64,000 nucleotides of DNA from Streptomyces violaceusniger Tu 4113 (GTDB lineage: Bacteria; Actinomycetota; Actinomycetes; Streptomycetales; Streptomycetaceae). The DNA lies in NCBI RefSeq assembly GCF_000147815.2, contig NC_015957.1:7812001-7876000 (forward strand), given 5' to 3'. Position 1 is the stretch's first letter; each line of letters starts with the position of its first letter. The notes below the pieces were generated by a model, which searched no databases, was not told the origin of the DNA, and saw nothing but the letters and a program-made list of their open reading frames with translations. Made by a program: the position numbers and the translations under genes. Positions 7,831 through 15,544 of this stretch are shown piece by piece.

Positions 7831-8590
7831 AGAGGACCTTGGAGAGAAACGCCTTCGTGCGTTCCTCGCGTGGGGCGTCCAGCACCTCGGCCGGTGGGCC
7901 CTGCTCGACGATCCGGCCGCCGTCCATGAAGACGACGGTGTCGGCGACCTCCCGCGCGAAGCCGATCTCATGGGTGACGACGATCATCGTGGTGCCCTGA
8001 TGGGCCAGGTCCTTGATGACGTCGAGGACCTCGCCGACCAGTTCGGGGTCGAGGGCGGAGGTCGGCTCGTCGAAGAGCAGCAGCTCGGGTTCCAGGGCGA
8101 GGGCGCGGGCAATCGCCACCCGCTGCTGCTGTCCGCCGGAGAGCTGCCGGGGGTACGCGGCCGCCTTGTCGGCCAGACCGACCCGGGCGAGCAGCGTCTC
8201 GGCGCTGTGAACCGCCTCTTTCCTGGGGCGGCGCAGGGCCGAGACCGGCGCCTCGACGATGTTCTCCAGCACCGTCAGATGCGGGAAGAGGTTGAAGTTC
8301 TGGAAGACGAAGCCGATCCGGGTGCGCTGCTTGAGGATCTCGCGTTCGCGCAGCTCGTAGAGGCGGCCGCCCTGGCGGCGGTAGCCGACCAGCGAGCCGC
8401 CGACGCTGATCCAGCCGCTGTCCACCTTCTCCAGGTGGTTGATGGCGCGCAGCAGCGTGGACTTGCCGGAGCCCGACGGCCCGAGGACGACGGCCACCTC
8501 CCCGGAGCGCACCTCCAGGTCGATGCCGCGCAGCACCTCCAGCGACCCGAAGCTCTTGTGGACGGAACGGATGTCGACCATGGCGGTCAT
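7829..8590 (-). CDS. polar amino acid-type ABC transporter ATP-binding protein
   Basis: 253-aa cytoplasmic ATPase of a polar amino acid (HisP/GlnQ/TcyC-like) importer. Walker [14 protein letters not shown] (about residue 37), Q-loop [16 protein letters not shown], signature [15 protein letters not shown], Walker [16 protein letters not shown] and H-loop VTHEIG are all intact. The start is ATG 8590, which overlaps the permease stop (ATGA), giving translational coupling. The order permease-ATPase-binding protein within one minus-strand operon is clear. Confidence 0.93.
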   Translation of the reverse strand: MTAMVDIRSVHKSFGSLEVLRGIDLEVRSGEVAVVLGPSGSGKSTLLRAINHLEKVDSGWISVGGSLVGYRRQGGRLYELREREILKQRTRIGFVFQNFNLFPHLTVLENIVEAPVSALRRPRKEAVHSAETLLARVGLADKAAAYPRQLSGGQQQRVAIARALALEPELLLFDEPTSALDPELVGEVLDVIKDLAHQGTTMIVVTHEIGFAREVADTVVFMDGGRIVEQGPPAEVLDAPREERTKAFLSKVL

Positions 8591-9480
8591 CGGGTGGCTC
8601 CCCGCGAGAAGCGGCGCTCGACGTAGTACTGCGCGATCGAGAGCACGGTGGTCAGGATGATGTACCAGACGGTCGCGACCATCAGCAGCGGCACGACCCG
8701 GCCGTTGCGTCCGTAGATGACCTGCACCTGGTAGAAGAGCTCGCCGATCGCCATGACGGAGACGATCGAGGTGCCCTTGAAGAGCGAGATGACCTCGTTG
8801 GCGGCGTTCGGCAGGATCGACCGCATCGCCTGCGGGAGCACGATCCGGCGCAACTGCCGCAGCCGGGGGATACCGAGCGCGGCCGCCGCCTCCAGCTGTC
8901 CGCCGTCGACCGCGAGGACTCCGCCGCGCACGATCTCCGCCGCGTAGGCCGCCTGGTGGAGGGCGAGTCCGAGCACCGCAGCGCTCATCGCGCCGACCAG
9001 TCCCGCGGTGTCGAAGGAGAAGAAGCCGGGGCCGAAGGGGATGCCGAAGTCGAGCCGCTTGTAGAGATAGGTGAGGTTGAACCAGAAGAGGAGCTGGACG
9101 ATGAGCGGGATGGAGCGGAACGCCCAGATGTAGGTGAAGGCGACCGACTTCAGGAAGGGGCTCCGGGACAGCCGCATGAAGGCGAGGACGATCCCGAGGG
9201 CGAAGCCGAGCGCGGTGCCGTAGCAGGTGAGCTGGATGGTGATCCAGACCGCCTTGAGGATGGTCCGGGTGGTGAAGAAGTCGGCGAAGACGTCCCACTC
9301 CCAGCCGGGGTTGGTGATCAGGCCGTTGGCGAACTGGGCCACCAGGACGGCGGTGACGGCAACGGCGGCCCAGCGCCAGGGGTGGCGTACCGGGACGACC
9401 TTGAGGGCGGAGTAGTCCTCGCGTTCGGCGCCGCCGCTTTCGGCGGCTTTGTCGACAGGTGGATCGGACGTCAGCGACAT
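8587..9480 (-). CDS. polar amino acid-type ABC transporter permease
   Basis: 297-aa integral membrane subunit (HisM/GlnP family). An N-terminal cytoplasmic stretch is followed by a first helix ([19 protein letters not shown]), then about five more, with [14 protein letters not shown] and the cytoplasmic EAA loop [20 protein letters not shown] that contacts the ATPase. One permease gene suggests a homodimer. The start is ATG 9480, with AAGGACC upstream; 67 bp separate it from the stop of the preceding FAD-protein gene. Its stop overlaps the ATPase start. Confidence 0.92.
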   Translation of the reverse strand: MSLTSDPPVDKAAESGGAEREDYSALKVVPVRHPWRWAAVAVTAVLVAQFANGLITNPGWEWDVFADFFTTRTILKAVWITIQLTCYGTALGFALGIVLAFMRLSRSPFLKSVAFTYIWAFRSIPLIVQLLFWFNLTYLYKRLDFGIPFGPGFFSFDTAGLVGAMSAAVLGLALHQAAYAAEIVRGGVLAVDGGQLEAAAALGIPRLRQLRRIVLPQAMRSILPNAANEVISLFKGTSIVSVMAIGELFYQVQVIYGRNGRVVPLLMVATVWYIILTTVLSIAQYYVERRFSRGATR

Positions 9481-9547
9481 GGAGGGTCCTTGGGGTCCTT
9501 CGGAGGAGAGCGGAGGCTTTCCCGGGAACGGTCTTCCGGGGGGATGC

Positions 9548-11437
9548 TCAGGCGGTGAGCGAGGCGCGACAGGACAGGTCGCGCAGACAGCGCAGCAGGG
9601 CCCGCGCGGTGGCGTCGTTCTGCCGGAACGCGGGGGCGTTGGTACGGGGCCGGGCGAAGGCGCCCGACGCGCGGGCGTCGGTATGCGGCCCGAGCGCGAA
9701 GCGGCGCGGATGCGGACTCCCGGCCCGGTCCAGGATCCGGCCGTCGGCGGGGCTGACGGCGAGCAGTCCGGCCGGGGTGGCGGCGGCGCCGTCGCGGTGC
9801 AGGGAGCGCAGCAGGGTGTCGCGGGAGCGGTCCACGGTGGGCTCCGGCAGCCGGGCCTCGACCAGCGCACGGGCCTCGACGGCATGGCCGGGCACGCTGG
9901 CGGAGCTCGCCCGGAACACCCCGCGCAGCGGATCGGCGGTCACGGTGGTCTCGGCGCCGAGGAAGCGGACCACTCCGGCGCGGGAGAGCGCGAGCAACTG
10001 CTCGAGCCGTGGGCCGGGCGGGCCGGAGGCGAGGTAGCTGAAGAAGCCGTGCCACCAGCCGCCGATGTCGCCGAGCCGGATCAGTTGGCCGTAGACGGAG
10101 AGCAGGGCGAGGAAGACGGCGAGGTCAGGGCTGTGCGCGGGGTTGTGACGGCGGGCGAGGTCGGCCTCGATATGGGTGCGCAGCCCCTGTTGCAGGGCCT
10201 CGTGGTCGGGGAACCGCAGCCCGGCCAGGGGGTGGTCGAGGGCGTCGGGATCGAGCCGGTCGGCCGGGTCGGGGACGGCCGCGGCGACCAGGGCGTCCAG
10301 TTCGGGGCTGCCGGGCGGGCAGGCGGCGTACTTCTCCTCGAACGCGGGCCACTCCCCGGCCGTCCGCTCCGGATGGGCGGTGAACAGCCGGTGGTAGTGG
10401 GCGAATCCCAGCTCCTTGGCGATCAGCGGCCAGATGTCGCGCCGGAAGTCCGGACGCCCGGGAAGCGAGCGCAACGCGTCGACCTGGGCGGGGCCGAAGA
10501 AGCGCGGCACCGGGGGCCGCTCACCGCTCAGCGAGTAGCCGATCTTGGCGTGGTACGGGACGCCGCGCCGCGAACCCGCGTACAGCACGGGCTCGCGGCC
10601 CGACGGCCGGTAGGCCAACTCCCCCTCCGGGCCGCGCTCATAGCGTCCGCCGCGCCCCTCGGTGAGCAGCACCGTCAGATCGACGAAGGCGAGACCGAGG
10701 CCGCGCACGAGCACCGGCTCGCCGGGGCGCAGCGCGCTCAGCTCGCTGTCGGCGGTGAACTCCGGCGGGAGGTGGACGAGTCCGTGCTCGGCGGCGAACG
10801 CGGTGAGCGCCCGCTGCTCGGCGTCGGGTTCGGCGTCGAGGTGGCCGAGGGCGAGGACCACGGCGTCGGCGGTGAGCGGGGCGGTCCACCCCTCCAGCCA
10901 CACCTGCTGACGTCCGTCGCGCGGTCCCGTGACGCGTACGGCCCGGTCCCGGTGCTCATGGACGGTGGTCCCGGGCGGCAGGCCGGCCACCGACCGCTCG
11001 TACACCCAGCGCAGATAGGCGCTCTGGAGCCGTCGGGTGGCGAAGCTCTGCCCGGTCAGGGCGGCGGCCTCGGCGGCGAGTTCGGGCGGCAGGGCGCGGG
11101 CGCCGGGCGGCTCGCCCTCGCGGACCTTGGCTGCCCATTCGGCGAGGGAGGGGCCGGGGCGTATCGGTCCTTCGCGCTCCACCGACTCGTCGGTGAACAT
11201 GGTGACGTCCTCGGCCATGGAGTTCATCCACAGCAGCGGGGACTGGTCCGGGCGCCAGATGCGGCCGCCGCCGGGCGGATGCGGATCGACCAGGTGCAGC
11301 TCGAACGGGGCGCTGTCGCCGTGGAGTTCGGGGGCGTTGGCGGCGAGGCGCTCGATCAGACCGGTGGCACGCGGGCCCGCGCCGACGATGACGATCGTGG
11401 CGGGTGATCGGGGAGGCTGGTCCGGGTTCGCGGACAT
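9548..11437 (-). CDS. FAD/NAD(P)-binding protein (NAD_binding_9 type)
   Basis: 629-aa protein with an N-terminal Rossmann dinucleotide site (TIVIVGAGPRATGLIERLA, residues about 13-32) typical of the NAD_binding_9 family, followed by GGGRIWRPDQSPLLWMNSM and ADAVVLALGHLDAEP, the second dinucleotide-type segment. It looks like a flavoprotein oxidoreductase or monooxygenase; no specific reaction can be named. The ATG at 11437 has GGAG 7 nt upstream. It is first in the operon, behind the promoter at about 11.55 kb. A role in handling the same substrate as the LLM enzymes, or in supplying reduced flavin, is inference. Confidence 0.8.
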   Translation of the reverse strand: MSANPDQPPRSPATIVIVGAGPRATGLIERLAANAPELHGDSAPFELHLVDPHPPGGGRIWRPDQSPLLWMNSMAEDVTMFTDESVEREGPIRPGPSLAEWAAKVREGEPPGARALPPELAAEAAALTGQSFATRRLQSAYLRWVYERSVAGLPPGTTVHEHRDRAVRVTGPRDGRQQVWLEGWTAPLTADAVVLALGHLDAEPDAEQRALTAFAAEHGLVHLPPEFTADSELSALRPGEPVLVRGLGLAFVDLTVLLTEGRGGRYERGPEGELAYRPSGREPVLYAGSRRGVPYHAKIGYSLSGERPPVPRFFGPAQVDALRSLPGRPDFRRDIWPLIAKELGFAHYHRLFTAHPERTAGEWPAFEEKYAACPPGSPELDALVAAAVPDPADRLDPDALDHPLAGLRFPDHEALQQGLRTHIEADLARRHNPAHSPDLAVFLALLSVYGQLIRLGDIGGWWHGFFSYLASGPPGPRLEQLLALSRAGVVRFLGAETTVTADPLRGVFRASSASVPGHAVEARALVEARLPEPTVDRSRDTLLRSLHRDGAAATPAGLLAVSPADGRILDRAGSPHPRRFALGPHTDARASGAFARPRTNAPAFRQNDATARALLRCLRDLSCRASLTA

Positions 11438-11490
11438 GCAAAGGCTCCGTGAGTTCTGAAGTGAACACACGCATGGCCTTCACACACGGC

Positions 11491-11527
11491 CGAGCCCCTC
11501 AGCTCGGCAGGCGAGCCCCTCAGCTCG
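11491..11527. repeat. 16-bp direct repeat in the operon leader
   Basis: CGAGCCCCTCAGCTCG occurs at 11491-11506 and 11512-11527, 5 bp apart. Each copy has CGAG/CTCG ends that could pair as a small hairpin. The pair lies between the predicted promoter and the first gene, so it is in the 5' leader of the transcript and could be a protein- or RNA-level control element. No known riboswitch was recognised. Confidence 0.75.
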
Positions 11528-11538
11528 ACATGGGGCCG

Positions 11539-11569
11539 AGGTTAAGGCGTCCCCACGGTGCGCTGTCAA
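11539..11569 (-). promoter_or_regulatory. predicted promoter of the monooxygenase/ABC operon
   Basis: On the minus strand a perfect -35 TTGACA (11569-11564) is followed after 19 bp by TAACCT (11544-11539), which fits the Streptomyces housekeeping -10 TAnnnT, although the spacer is one or two bases long. It lies about 100 bp before the first start codon. No alternative promoter of similar quality was seen. Confidence 0.5.
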
Positions 11570-12054
11570 GACTGTCCGAACTGTGAACAGCGCGTCTCAC
11601 CGCGGTTGACGCGGAAGCGGATGGCTGCTCCACTTGGCCCATGGACTCAAGGCAGCGACTGGTCACGCGCGACCACATCGACTTCGGTCGAGTGTGGTCG
11701 TCGTCCTGTTCGGGCTGACCGCCCGCCTCCGCTGCCGTGGGGGACGCAAGGGATTCCCTGCCCCCAGCGCTTCGAGGCTCCGCCCGCCCGCCGGTCCCCT
11801 TCTCCGGTGTGGCCGCCGCATATCCGCGTCGTCACGCGCCTTCGGCCTTCCCACACGCACACACGCTTCCGCGTTTTCCACCCTCCCCTCAGGCCCCCCT
11901 CGGGCGCCCCTCCCCTCAGGCGCCCCGGCACCACCTGCTCCGTTCCCCCGTCCCTCATATTCCGGTGCCCCGAAGGGGCGCGGGGAACCGCGCGATCAGC
12001 CACGACGCCGCCGTAGACAATCGACGGCATTTCAGGGCACCTCCAGTGGAGCGC
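11570..12054. other. gene-free region with a dispersed Streptomyces repeat
   Basis: No convincing gene on either strand. At 11967-12008 it contains the hairpin-led motif GCCCCGAAGGGGCGCGGGG followed by AACCGCGCGATCAGCCACGA, which I recognise as a common Streptomyces intergenic repeat. It sits just beyond the 3' end of the DUF5685 gene (minus strand), where it may act in termination. The remainder is C-rich, low-complexity DNA. Confidence 0.65.
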
Positions 12055-13260
12055 TCAGCAGTCGCAGCCGCAGTCACAACCATCACAGCAGTCGCAGCTA
12101 CAGCAGTCGCCGCAGTTGCCACAGCAGTCACAACACTCGCAGCAGTCATCGCACTTATGGCACAGGCCCTCGCGCGGCTGCCCGGTCCACGGGTCGTGGT
12201 ACGGATCCCGGCAGCACACCTGACAGGTACAGCAGAGCCCGGTCCACACCAGGCAGCCGGCGAGCAGCCCCCGGCGGCGCCCCGGCGGCGCCGGCGGGGC
12301 GCCGCCGGGGCCTCCCGGGGTGATCCACGGCGACTGCGGCGGCCCGAAGGAGGACTCCGGGGTGCCGGAGCCATGGCCGGGGTGCGCACAGCCGGTGGTG
12401 CCGAAGGTGCGGTCGACCGCCCGCTCCAGCTCATGGACCAGCAGCACATGGGCGAGCCGGCCGGAACCCTTGCCCGCGAATTCGGTGTCCTTGAGCGCCA
12501 GCCGCACCCCGTGCACCGCGTCGTCGCACAGCCTGCGGACCTCGGCGAGGTCGGCACCGGTGGCCGCGATCGGGTTCCAGGCACCGGTCTCGGCGTCCTC
12601 GGCCAGGTCCTCCACCGCGTCCAGCAGATGCGCGAGCCGCCCGAAGAGCCGGCCCGCCTCCTCCAGCGGGGCCCGGTTGCCGGGCCGTCCGGCCAGGACG
12701 GCGGTGTGCCCGAAGGCCGCGGAGGTCGCGGTCTCGGTGGGCTCGGTGATGGTCAGCAGCGAGGTGCCGGGGCCCGCGTGGGACTCGAGCTCCGCCTGCC
12801 GGCCGACCGCGTCGAGCAGCAGGGCGGTGTCGAAGCCGAGCGCGGCGCCGCTGCGCTCCCCCGCCCGGCCCCACCGCCCGGCCACCCGGCGGGCGGCCGC
12901 GGCCACCGGCCGCCGGGCCAACGCCCCGTCGCCGTCCGCGACATGGTCCCGTACCTTCGCCGAGGCCAGCACCAGCGAGACGGTGGCCGCAAGACGCGCC
13001 CCCTCGCCCTGGGCGACCGACGCCGTCCGCATCCCGCGCAGCGGACAGGGCCCGGCGGTGCGCCGCCAGCCGTCCGACCGCCCGGCCTGGGCCTCCACCA
13101 GCACCGATATCACCAGGCCGTCGTAATTGGTGGCGACGCGGGCGAACTGCCCGTGGTCACCCCGCAACGCGAGGCACAGCCCGCACAAATGCGCCATCCA
13201 CTCGGTGCGCAAGTTTTCCGACAGCCGATGCCGACAAGGCCGGATAATGCCAAACACCAC
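12055..13260 (-). CDS. DUF5685 family protein with cysteine-rich tail
   Basis: 401-aa protein of a conserved actinobacterial family of unknown function (DUF5685). The N-terminus has the family's cysteine/histidine pattern (RPCRHRL ... WMAHLCGLCLALR), a possible metal site. The middle is helical and alanine-rich. The last 66 residues hold 24 cysteines in CC, CDC and CxxC spacing, alternating with Asp and Gly, ending GCDC; this could bind several metal ions. Start: GTG GTG at 13260/13257 cannot be separated. It is divergent from the sepF-like gene. Nothing here proves a function. Confidence 0.8.
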   Translation of the reverse strand: MVFGIIRPCRHRLSENLRTEWMAHLCGLCLALRGDHGQFARVATNYDGLVISVLVEAQAGRSDGWRRTAGPCPLRGMRTASVAQGEGARLAATVSLVLASAKVRDHVADGDGALARRPVAAAARRVAGRWGRAGERSGAALGFDTALLLDAVGRQAELESHAGPGTSLLTITEPTETATSAAFGHTAVLAGRPGNRAPLEEAGRLFGRLAHLLDAVEDLAEDAETGAWNPIAATGADLAEVRRLCDDAVHGVRLALKDTEFAGKGSGRLAHVLLVHELERAVDRTFGTTGCAHPGHGSGTPESSFGPPQSPWITPGGPGGAPPAPPGRRRGLLAGCLVWTGLCCTCQVCCRDPYHDPWTGQPREGLCHKCDDCCECCDCCGNCGDCCSCDCCDGCDCGCDC

Positions 13261-13490
13261 GAACCCCGTTCACCCATATGTCCCCGACGTCACCCGTCCG
13301 GCCGCGGCGGAGTCTACCCATCACTCCGTCAGCCCCCATAAGCAGGTGGAACTCTGATATGGCGCCAGCCGTTGTGCACCAGTAACGTCACGAATCCCCT
13401 GTGCGGCCGCAATCCACGTGGCAGACCATCCGCATCATGGACGACCATAGAGGGGCGGACGGTACACACCATCAGGGAGAGGAGGCGTCT

Positions 13491-13922
13491 ATGGGATCGG
13501 TACGCAAGGCAAGTGCCTGGCTTGGCCTCGTCGACGACAGCGATGACGAGCGCTACTACGACGACGACTACGCCGAGGGGTCCGAGCCCGGCGACTCCTG
13601 GATGACCGACCCGCGAGCGCAGGTGGCCGACGAGACCGCGCGGGACCACGGCACCCGGATCGCCACGGTCACCCCGGACGGGTTCCGGGATGCCCGCGGC
13701 ATCGGGGAGATGTTCCGGGAGGGTGTTCCGGTCATCGTCAATCTCACGACGATGGAGTCGGCCGACGCCAAGCGCGTGGTGGACTTCATGGCCGGGCTGA
13801 TCTTCGGGCTGCGCGGCTCGATCGACCGCGTGGCCAACCGCGTCTTCCTCCTCACCCCCGCGGACTACCAGATCGTCAGCGGCCCGGCCGGTCACCCCAC
13901 GGGCTTTTTCAACCAGAGCTAG
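13491..13922 (+). CDS. sflA: SepF-like cell division protein (SflA type)
   Basis: 143-aa SepF family protein. The start is ATG 13491, with GAGGAGG 6-8 nt upstream. The N-terminus [16 protein letters not shown] resembles the SepF membrane-targeting helix; an acidic linker (residues 16-45) leads to the SepF core, with [50 protein letters not shown] and [12 protein letters not shown]. SepF anchors FtsZ to the membrane. Streptomyces has a canonical sepF in the dcw cluster and two paralogs, SflA and SflB; this gene next to an acyl-CoA dehydrogenase and upstream of the der-to-recN block matches the position I remember for SCO1749 (SflA). The assignment to A rather than B rests on that synteny. Confidence 0.85.
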   Translation: MGSVRKASAWLGLVDDSDDERYYDDDYAEGSEPGDSWMTDPRAQVADETARDHGTRIATVTPDGFRDARGIGEMFREGVPVIVNLTTMESADAKRVVDFMAGLIFGLRGSIDRVANRVFLLTPADYQIVSGPAGHPTGFFNQS

Positions 13923-13952
13923 GCCCGGACAGGGCTTGGCGCCCGGGGCCGC

Positions 13953-15140
13953 TCACCGGAATGCGTCGATTCCGGTGAGCGCCTTGCCCAGCACCAGTTG
14001 GTGCATTTCGACGGTGCCCTCATAGGTGAGCACGGACTCCAGATTCGTGGCGTGCCGCATCACCGGATACTCCAGCGAGATCCCGTTGGCGCCCAGAATC
14101 GTCCGGGACGTGCGGCAGATCTCGATCGCCTCGCGCACATTGTTCAGCTTGCCGAAGCTGACCTGCTCGGGGCGGAGCCGCCCCGCCTCCATGCGCCGCC
14201 CCAGATGGTGGGCGAGCAGGATCCCCTTGTGGAGTTCCAGCGCCATATCGGCCAGCTTGGCCTGGGTGAGCTGGAAGCCCCCGATCGGCCGGCCGAACTG
14301 CTCGCGCTCGCGCGCGTAGTCCAGCGCCGACTCGAAGGCGGAGCGGGCGGCCCCCATCGAGCCCCAGATGATGCCGTAGCGGGCGTGGCCCAGGCAGCTC
14401 AGCGGGCCCCGCAACCCGGTGACCTCGGGCAGGACCGCGTCGGCCGGCAGCCGCACCTCGTCCAGGACCAGCTCGCTGGTGACCGAGGCGCGCAGCGACC
14501 ACTTGTGCTTGATGTCGGGGGCCGAGAAGCCGGGCGCGTCGGTGGGGACGACAAAGCCGCGGATGCCCTCGTCGGTGTGGGCCCACACCACCGCGACCCC
14601 GGCCACCGAGCCATTGGTGATCCACATCTTGCGGCCGGTGAGCACCCAGTCCGAGCCGTCCCGCTTGGCGTACGTCCGCATGCCCGCCGGGTCGGAGCCG
14701 TGGTCCGGTTCGGTCAGCCCGAAGCAGCCGATGACCTCGCCGGAGGCCATCCGGGGCAGCCACTGCTGCTTCTGCTCCTCGGAGCCGAAGCGGTGGATGG
14801 CGTACATGGACAGGGAACCCTGCACCGACATCAGGGAGCGGATCCCGGAGTCGGCGGCCTCCAGCTCCAGACAGGCCAGGCCGTACTGGATCGGACTGGC
14901 ACCCGCACACCCGTAGCCGGTGAGGGACATCCCGAGCGCGCCGAGGGAGCCGAGCTCCCGGGCCAGCTCCCGGATGCCGGGCACCTCGCCGCGCTCGAAC
15001 CAGTCGGCGACATGCGGCAGCACACGGTCGGCGGCCCACTGCCGCATGGTGTCGCGGACCGCGAGGTCCTCGGGGTCGAGGAGATCGTCGAGCCCCAGCG
15101 GGTCACGCGGATCGAACGACGGCAGGGTGCCAGCGGACAT
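13953..15140 (-). CDS. acyl-CoA dehydrogenase, glutaryl-CoA dehydrogenase-like
   Basis: 395-aa FAD-dependent acyl-CoA dehydrogenase. Seen: the family signature GCFGLTEPDHGSDPAGM, FAD/substrate segment WVLTGRKMWITNGSVAG, YAREREQFGRPIGGFQLTQ, ICRTSRTILGANGI and the catalytic base in TYEGTVEMHQLVLGKALTG, which follows the glutaryl-CoA dehydrogenase pattern (NxExxxTYEGT). Glutaryl-CoA dehydrogenase acts in lysine/tryptophan breakdown, but related broad acyl-CoA enzymes exist, so the substrate is tentative. ATG 15140 is preceded by GGAGG. It converges with the sepF-like gene, whose stop is 31 bp away. Confidence 0.88.
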   Translation of the reverse strand: MSAGTLPSFDPRDPLGLDDLLDPEDLAVRDTMRQWAADRVLPHVADWFERGEVPGIRELARELGSLGALGMSLTGYGCAGASPIQYGLACLELEAADSGIRSLMSVQGSLSMYAIHRFGSEEQKQQWLPRMASGEVIGCFGLTEPDHGSDPAGMRTYAKRDGSDWVLTGRKMWITNGSVAGVAVVWAHTDEGIRGFVVPTDAPGFSAPDIKHKWSLRASVTSELVLDEVRLPADAVLPEVTGLRGPLSCLGHARYGIIWGSMGAARSAFESALDYAREREQFGRPIGGFQLTQAKLADMALELHKGILLAHHLGRRMEAGRLRPEQVSFGKLNNVREAIEICRTSRTILGANGISLEYPVMRHATNLESVLTYEGTVEMHQLVLGKALTGIDAFR

Positions 15141-15378
15141 GGGTGGCGGCCTCCGGTAGATGCGGGTCCGGGTCGCCGGGCGGGTGCCTACCGGTCGCCG
15201 GGGCGCGTCCTTCTCGCCCGGCGGCCGAGGTGATCAGCCCGGTCGATCCGACGCTACGGCCGGGTAACCCCTGACGTCCAGACCCGCTCACGCCGCGCCA
15301 CCAGGACACGGGCAGCAGGCGGGCAGGCCCGGGGCGGGAGGCGGGCAAGCCCGGGGCGGGACGCGGGCAGGGCCATGG

Positions 15379-15503
15379 GGTGTCCGGCGGACTACGCGGC
15401 GGAGCAGGGGCTTCGCCCCCTGGACCCCGGAGTCCGGGGCAGAGCCCGGTTGGGAAAGGGGCCGGGAGCAGTCCGCCGCGGGCGGCAAGGTCCGCCGGAC
15501 ACC
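15379..15503. repeat. ~125-bp dispersed element with terminal inverted repeats (copy 1)
   Basis: The element is bounded by perfect 14-bp inverted repeats (GGTGTCCGGCGGAC at 15379-15392 and its complement at 15490-15503). Inside are the hairpin GGGGCTTCGCCCC and a CCCCGG/CCGGGG hairpin. A diverged copy of the interior and right end lies at about 51845-51956. It sits in the 404-bp gap between two minus-strand genes, right behind the MFS stop codon, and probably acts as its terminator. The rest of 15141-15378 shows only the acyl-CoA dehydrogenase leader and GC-rich filler. Confidence 0.75.
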
Positions 15504-15544
15504 TCGCGGGGCGGGGGATGCGCGCGGGACTCGGGCGGGGTCGG

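Noticed and set aside
4285..11437. Secondary metabolite biosynthetic cluster based on two monooxygenases, an FAD protein and a nearby exporter.
   Set aside because: There is no core biosynthetic enzyme (PKS, NRPS, terpene, RiPP), and the ABC system is an importer with a binding lipoprotein.
10956..11483. Possible leader peptide or extra gene starting MRVFTSELTEPLHV upstream of and overlapping the FAD protein; a second frame there has three Cys codons.
   Set aside because: It does not match the short cysteine-rich leader peptides known for sulfur genes, has no ribosome site, and runs antagonistically through a secure gene.
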